Shown here piece after piece: positions 60,084-64,000 of a DNA stretch of 64,000 bases. Location of the stretch: the NCBI GenBank assembly GCA_016715625.1, contig JADJZU010000007.1:62001-126000 (forward strand). The letters run 5' to 3'. The first letter of the stretch is position 1. Each line of letters begins with the position of its first letter. The translations under genes and the position numbers were made by a program. The notes below the pieces were generated by a model. It was not told where the DNA came from and searched no databases. It saw only the letters and a program-made list of their open reading frames with translations. This DNA comes from Bacteroidota bacterium. GTDB taxonomy: Bacteria > Bacteroidota > Bacteroidia > Chitinophagales > LD1.

Positions 60084-63000
60084 ATGAAGAAAATCTATGC
60101 TCTATTATTTGCCGCGTGCTGTTTATTAAACGTAAGAGCACAATCATGGACTCCGCAAACATCGGGTACTACCCAAAATTTATTTTCACTCAGTTTCCCT
60201 TCCTCCACGGTGGGCTGGGCTGTTGGCGCATCGGGCGCAGCCCGTGCCACCAATAATGCAGGGCAAAGCTGGTTATCTCAAACGACAGCATCGCTCACGT
60301 GGTATAGCAGCAGTTTTTTTTCTACCTCACAGGGCTGGATCTGCGGTAGTGGAGGGGGAATGATGCTAACCACTAACGGCACTACTTGGTCACCAACGAT
60401 TACCAATACAACCAATGCTCTTTATGATATGCAAATGGTGTCGGGTACCACTGGCTGGGTTGTGGGTGCCGCGGGCACCATTAAAAGAACCACTGGTAGT
60501 GGCTGGATTAGTCAGTCTTCAGGCACTACTCTGGATTTAAGATCAGTCCATTTTTTAAACCTGAACGAAGGATGGGTAGCTGGTGCAACAGGCAAAATGC
60601 TTAAAACCACTAACTCAGGAACTAACTGGACGTCCCTCACATCAGGTACTGCTCAGGACCTATATGGGGTGTTTTTTACCTCCAATACGCAGGGCTGGGT
60701 AGTGGGTGCCGGTGGTACCATCCGAACTACGACCAACGGAGGAACCACATGGACGGCACAGACATCAGGCACTACTCAGATATTAAGGAGTGTGTATTTT
60801 GTATCAGCCACGCAGGGCTGGGCAGTGGGCGATAACGGTGTAATACTGAAAACCACCAATGGAGGCACTACCTGGACAACAGAAACATCGGGCACCACCC
60901 AAGCGCTTAACTCTGTATACATGGTTTCAGCCACATCGGGCTGGATTGCCGGAAACAACGGAACCATTCTGGTATATTGCAATCCACCCGCACAGCCCGG
61001 CACTATTACGGGTGCCACCAATGTATGCGTAGGTGCCAGTCAAACATACAGTGTGGCTGCTGTGGCAGGTGCCACCTCTTATACCTGGACATTGCCAAGC
61101 GGCTGGACGGGAACTTCCACCACCAATTCTATTACTGCCACCGTGGGCCCTGCCGGAAGCGGCACCATCAGCGTGCGTGCAAACATTGGCGGCTGTGGTT
61201 CGGCAGTAAGAACACTCAGCGTAACCTCCAATACCATTCCTGCACAGCCGGGTATCATCAATGCCAACTCTTCGGTTTGCAGCGGAAGCACACAAACATT
61301 CAGCGTAGCAGCAGTAGCCGGTGCTACCTCTTATACCTGGACATTACCGGCCGGCTGGTCGGGTTCGTCTACCACCAACTCCATCACTGCAACAGTGGGA
61401 ACATCGGGTGGCACAATAAGTGTTACCGCAAACAACGGCCCGTGCAGTTCTACCCCGCAAACCAGACCTATCAGTGTAATCACAGTCCCTGCACAACCGG
61501 GAACCATTTCTGGCCTAACCCCCGTATGTGCAGGCACCCTTAGCTCATATGCTGTTACATTTGTATCGGGCTTTACTTATAACTGGACTTTACCGGCTGG
61601 CTGGTCGGGTTCTTCAACAGGTAACGGTATTACAGCAACAGTAGGCACAGCAGGCGGAACAGTAAGTGTATCAGCAGTAAACGGTTGCGGAAACTCCACC
61701 CCGAGCACATTGGCCGTAACGGTGAATCAAACCCCTGTACAGCCCGGTGCTATCAGCGGAAACGATACTGTATGCTTTAATACGTCCAACACATACAGCG
61801 TTACTGCAGTGCCTAACGCTACCTCTTATACGTGGACAATACCAGGTGGCTGGACGGGTTCATCTACCAGCAATAGTCTTTCCACCACTTCCGGAGCTAA
61901 TGGCGGAGCCATTAGTGTTAAAGCCAACAACGGTTCATGCAGTTCTCCCACACGAACCCTGGCAGTAGCTGTACGGACCGCCCCACTCACTGCCCCAGGC
62001 AACATCACCGGTGCCACACAAGTGTGTAGCGGCACAGCACAAACCTATTCTGTGCCGGGGTTAGCTAACGCAACTTCTTATACATGGACATTGCCAAATG
62101 GCTGGACAGGAAGTTCAACTTCAACGTCTATTAGCGTAACTACTTCAAGCACTGCAGGCACCGTGTCGGTAGTGGGGGTTAATTCCTGTGGCTTTTCACC
62201 CGCATCTACCTTGCCGGTCACAGTCAGTGGAACAGTAACACCTACCATCAGTATCAGCGCCACACAAAATCCGGTATGTGCAGGTACTTCCATGAGCTTT
62301 ACATCAGCCATTACTAATGGCGGTAATGTACCGGCCTATCAATGGCGCATAAACGGCAACAACATTTCCGGTGCCACTTCTTCTACCTACAGCAGTTCTT
62401 CACTGCTTAGTGGAGATATAATAAGCTGTGTGTTAACCTCCAATTCCGGCTGTGCCAACCCTGCTACTGCTACTTCTAACAACGTTACAGTTGCCCTTAC
62501 TCAGAACGTAACACCGGGTGTAACTATTAGCGCGGCCAACACTACTATTTGTGCCGGAAGCAGTGCCACTTTTACAGCCACACCAACAAACGGAGGAGCA
62601 TCGCCATCTTATCAATGGAAAGTGAATGGCAACAACGTGGGCAGCAATACTGCTACTTACAACAGCAGCTCGCTTGCCAATAATGATGTGGTAACCTGTG
62701 TGCTGACTTCAAACGCCAATTGCGCATCACCAACAACAGCCACTTCAAATAGCATCTCTATGACGGTAAATCCGCTGGTAACGCCATCTGTCAACATCAG
62801 TGCAACACAAACTACCATATGCAGCGGTAACTCAGTAACGTTTACTGCTACACCAACTAATGGTGGAAATGCTCCTGCTTATCAATGGAAACTAAACGGC
62901 AACAATGTAGGCACCAATTCTTCAAGCTACAGCAGTACTTCCTTAGCCAACAATGACATTGTAAGCTGTGTATTGACTTCCAATGCCAATTGCGCAGCTT

Positions 63001-64000
63001 CATCCACTGCAACTTCAAACGCAGTTACTATTACGGTAAGTGGCAGTGTAACGCCATCGGTAGTAGTAACGGCCTCTACAGATTCTATTTGTCCCGGAGA
63101 GATTGTAACGTTTAGTGCAAATCCTACCAATGGAGGCAGTACACCTAGCTATCAGTGGAAGAAAAACGGAAACAACATCAGCGGAGCTACCAATGCTATC
63201 TACGCTACTTCAACTTTGCTGAGCACTGATGTTTTCAGCTGTGTGCTCACCAGCAGTGTAGGTTGTGCATCGCCAACTACGGCCACATCAAACAACAAGA
63301 GTGTATTTGTAAAATCAACATTTGCACCTACGGTTTCTGTAACACCATCTGTCAGCATTGCGTGTGAAGGCGACAATATTAACTTCAGCTCTGCGGTTAC
63401 AGGCGAAGGCAATAGTCCCGCTTATCAATGGAAAGTAAATGGCGCGAATGTATCCGGAGCCATAGGCAATGCTTTCTTGTCTGCTACATTAGTCAGCGGA
63501 GATATAGTAACACTTGAGCTCACCAGTTCCGATGCATGTGCAGTTCCGGCTACGGTTAGTTCGTCACCGGCAGCACTTACCATCAATTCGCTGGTTACCC
63601 CATCTGTATCTGTCAGCGCCTCACAGACAGTTATATGCAGCGGGGCAAGCGTTACCTTCACAGCCACCGTTGTAAACGGAGGAACAAACCCAACCTATCA
63701 ATGGAAGCTCAATGGCAACAACATCTCGGGCGAAACCGGCAGCACCTACGCTTCAACTTCGCTCGTTGATGGTGATGTGGTAAGCTGCGACATAACCAGT
63801 AATGCATCTTGCCTTACTGCGGGCAGCGCTTCATCTGCCGGCATTACGCTTACAGAAAATACTAATGTGGTGGCGTCCGTAAGCATTGCTACTTCTTCAT
63901 CAAGTATTTGTGACGGACAGCCGATAACATTCACTGCCACACCAGTCAACGGAGGGGCATCACCGTTGTATCAGTGGAAGAAAAACAATACCGATATCAG
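60084..64000 (+). CDS. Giant secreted surface protein with YCF48/BNR-like and Ig/PKD-like tandem repeats (3' end outside window)
   Basis: ATG at 60084 opens a frame that stays open to the window end (>1305 residues). A signal peptide (MKKIYALLFAACCLLNVRAQ) is followed by ~280 residues of YCF48/BNR-type motifs, with the pattern GW-V-G-G-I-TTNGGTTW repeated about seven times (for example GWVVGAGGTIRTTTNGG), which suggests a beta-propeller. From 60987 five ~83-residue PKD-like repeats follow, then from 62235 seven ~90-residue Ig-like repeats. No stop and no sorting domain are reached. T9SS cargo is likely, but the C-terminus is off the edge. The function may be adhesion. Confidence 0.88.
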   Translation, partial: MKKIYALLFAACCLLNVRAQSWTPQTSGTTQNLFSLSFPSSTVGWAVGASGAARATNNAGQSWLSQTTASLTWYSSSFFSTSQGWICGSGGGMMLTTNGTTWSPTITNTTNALYDMQMVSGTTGWVVGAAGTIKRTTGSGWISQSSGTTLDLRSVHFLNLNEGWVAGATGKMLKTTNSGTNWTSLTSGTAQDLYGVFFTSNTQGWVVGAGGTIRTTTNGGTTWTAQTSGTTQILRSVYFVSATQGWAVGDNGVILKTTNGGTTWTTETSGTTQALNSVYMVSATSGWIAGNNGTILVYCNPPAQPGTITGATNVCVGASQTYSVAAVAGATSYTWTLPSGWTGTSTTNSITATVGPAGSGTISVRANIGGCGSAVRTLSVTSNTIPAQPGIINANSSVCSGSTQTFSVAAVAGATSYTWTLPAGWSGSSTTNSITATVGTSGGTISVTANNGPCSSTPQTRPISVITVPAQPGTISGLTPVCAGTLSSYAVTFVSGFTYNWTLPAGWSGSSTGNGITATVGTAGGTVSVSAVNGCGNSTPSTLAVTVNQTPVQPGAISGNDTVCFNTSNTYSVTAVPNATSYTWTIPGGWTGSSTSNSLSTTSGANGGAISVKANNGSCSSPTRTLAVAVRTAPLTAPGNITGATQVCSGTAQTYSVPGLANATSYTWTLPNGWTGSSTSTSISVTTSSTAGTVSVVGVNSCGFSPASTLPVTVSGTVTPTISISATQNPVCAGTSMSFTSAITNGGNVPAYQWRINGNNISGATSSTYSSSSLLSGDIISCVLTSNSGCANPATATSNNVTVALTQNVTPGVTISAANTTICAGSSATFTATPTNGGASPSYQWKVNGNNVGSNTATYNSSSLANNDVVTCVLTSNANCASPTTATSNSISMTVNPLVTPSVNISATQTTICSGNSVTFTATPTNGGNAPAYQWKLNGNNVGTNSSSYSSTSLANNDIVSCVLTSNANCAASSTATSNAVTITVSGSVTPSVVVTASTDSICPGEIVTFSANPTNGGSTPSYQWKKNGNNISGATNAIYATSTLLSTDVFSCVLTSSVGCASPTTATSNNKSVFVKSTFAPTVSVTPSVSIACEGDNINFSSAVTGEGNSPAYQWKVNGANVSGAIGNAFLSATLVSGDIVTLELTSSDACAVPATVSSSPAALTINSLVTPSVSVSASQTVICSGASVTFTATVVNGGTNPTYQWKLNGNNISGETGSTYASTSLVDGDVVSCDITSNASCLTAGSASSAGITLTENTNVVASVSIATSSSSICDGQPITFTATPVNGGASPLYQWKKNNTDI
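60987..62234 (+). repeat. Five tandem PKD-like repeats (246-252 bp) within the giant surface protein
   Basis: Units start at 60987, 61239, 61488, 61734 and 61986, with pattern PAQPG-I-G-VC-G-YSV-AV-ATSYTWTLP-GW-GSST. Each holds one or two Cys. The high similarity of the TWTLPxGWxGSST block suggests recent duplication. Confidence 0.85.
62235..64000 (+). repeat. Seven tandem Ig-like repeats (270-273 bp), last one cut by window edge
   Basis: Units start at 62235, 62508, 62778, 63048, 63321, 63594 and 63867, with pattern VTPSVSISA-ICSG-FTA-P-NGG-PSYQWK-NGNN and a late Cys (CVLTSNAxC). The period is 90-91 residues. The third and fourth units (62508 and 62778) are the most alike. The array continues past the window. 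Confidence 0.88.

Noticed and set aside
60776..63949. Series of minus-strand ORFs of 60-120 codons spaced like the repeats
   Set aside because: They are the antisense reading of the tandem PKD/Ig-like repeats, with the same 250-270 base period, and their products have no signal or family pattern. The plus-strand frame is open throughout.
62235..64000. CRISPR-like array because of regular spacing
   Set aside because: The period of 270-273 bases is coding and in frame, with no short palindromic repeats or unique spacers.

Overview
This window looks like a chromosomal segment of a Bacteroidota bacterium, probably in or near Chitinophagales/Sphingobacteriia. The evidence is type IX secretion C-terminal sorting domains, TAnnTTTG-type promoter elements, WG repeats, a short 81-residue AtpC next to AtpD, a CCDC81-type HU/SPOR protein, and an aryl-polyene/flexirubin-type pigment cluster. 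I made no database search; all family calls come from recognising motifs and from memory of the families.

Positions 1-26424 hold a large minus-strand pigment cluster. It starts with a histidine/tyrosine ammonia-lyase at 26424 and runs through FabG, a phytoene-desaturase-like enzyme, ketosynthases, two acyl carriers, hotdog dehydratases, a thioesterase, a halogenase-like flavoprotein, an LpxL-like acyltransferase, LolA, a polysaccharide deacetylase and a glycosyltransferase. After an interruption it continues with an MMPL-PlsC-methyltransferase fusion, a second desaturase-like enzyme and a C45-type acyltransferase cut by the window edge. Most genes overlap by a few bases (ATGA, TAATG), so they are probably translationally coupled. 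The likely product is a p-coumarate-primed aryl polyene that is esterified and moved to the outer membrane. No aryl-CoA/ACP ligase and no DarA/DarB are visible here.

Positions 5608-10629 form a plus-strand block inside that cluster: a WG-repeat protein, a receiver-Crp/Fnr regulator, a T9SS cargo protein, a tiny PID-CTERM-type sorting substrate and an exosortase. Three copies of the palindrome TGAT-N4-ATCA lie only in front of the regulator and in front of the T9SS/PID-CTERM pair, which suggests an autoregulated sorting module.

Positions 26733-37554 carry small exported proteins, atpD-atpC, a HU-CCDC81/SPOR protein, an M43 metalloprotease with PKD domains and a T9SS signal, pyrD, tRNA-Ser(UGA) and a TPR-like protein.

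Positions 37667-58289 hold a plus-strand Rhs locus: a lipoprotein with duplicated beta-helix-like halves, a secreted partner protein, a very large SpvB/TcB-like protein, a 2549-residue Rhs-core protein with an unrecognised C-terminal domain, an outer-membrane barrel with a coiled coil, and two small cytoplasmic or membrane proteins that are candidates for immunity. It resembles a split TcB/TcC system with its own outer-membrane partner and is the best candidate here for an undescribed system.

Positions 58298-64000 carry a second TPR-like protein and the start of a giant surface protein with YCF48/BNR-like motifs followed by two kinds of tandem Ig/PKD-like repeats.

Seven apparent reading-frame interruptions (about 588, 30808, 36665, 41533, 42233, 44370 and 46190) break otherwise well-preserved genes. 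Sequencing or assembly indels are the simplest explanation for most of them; real decay is possible.
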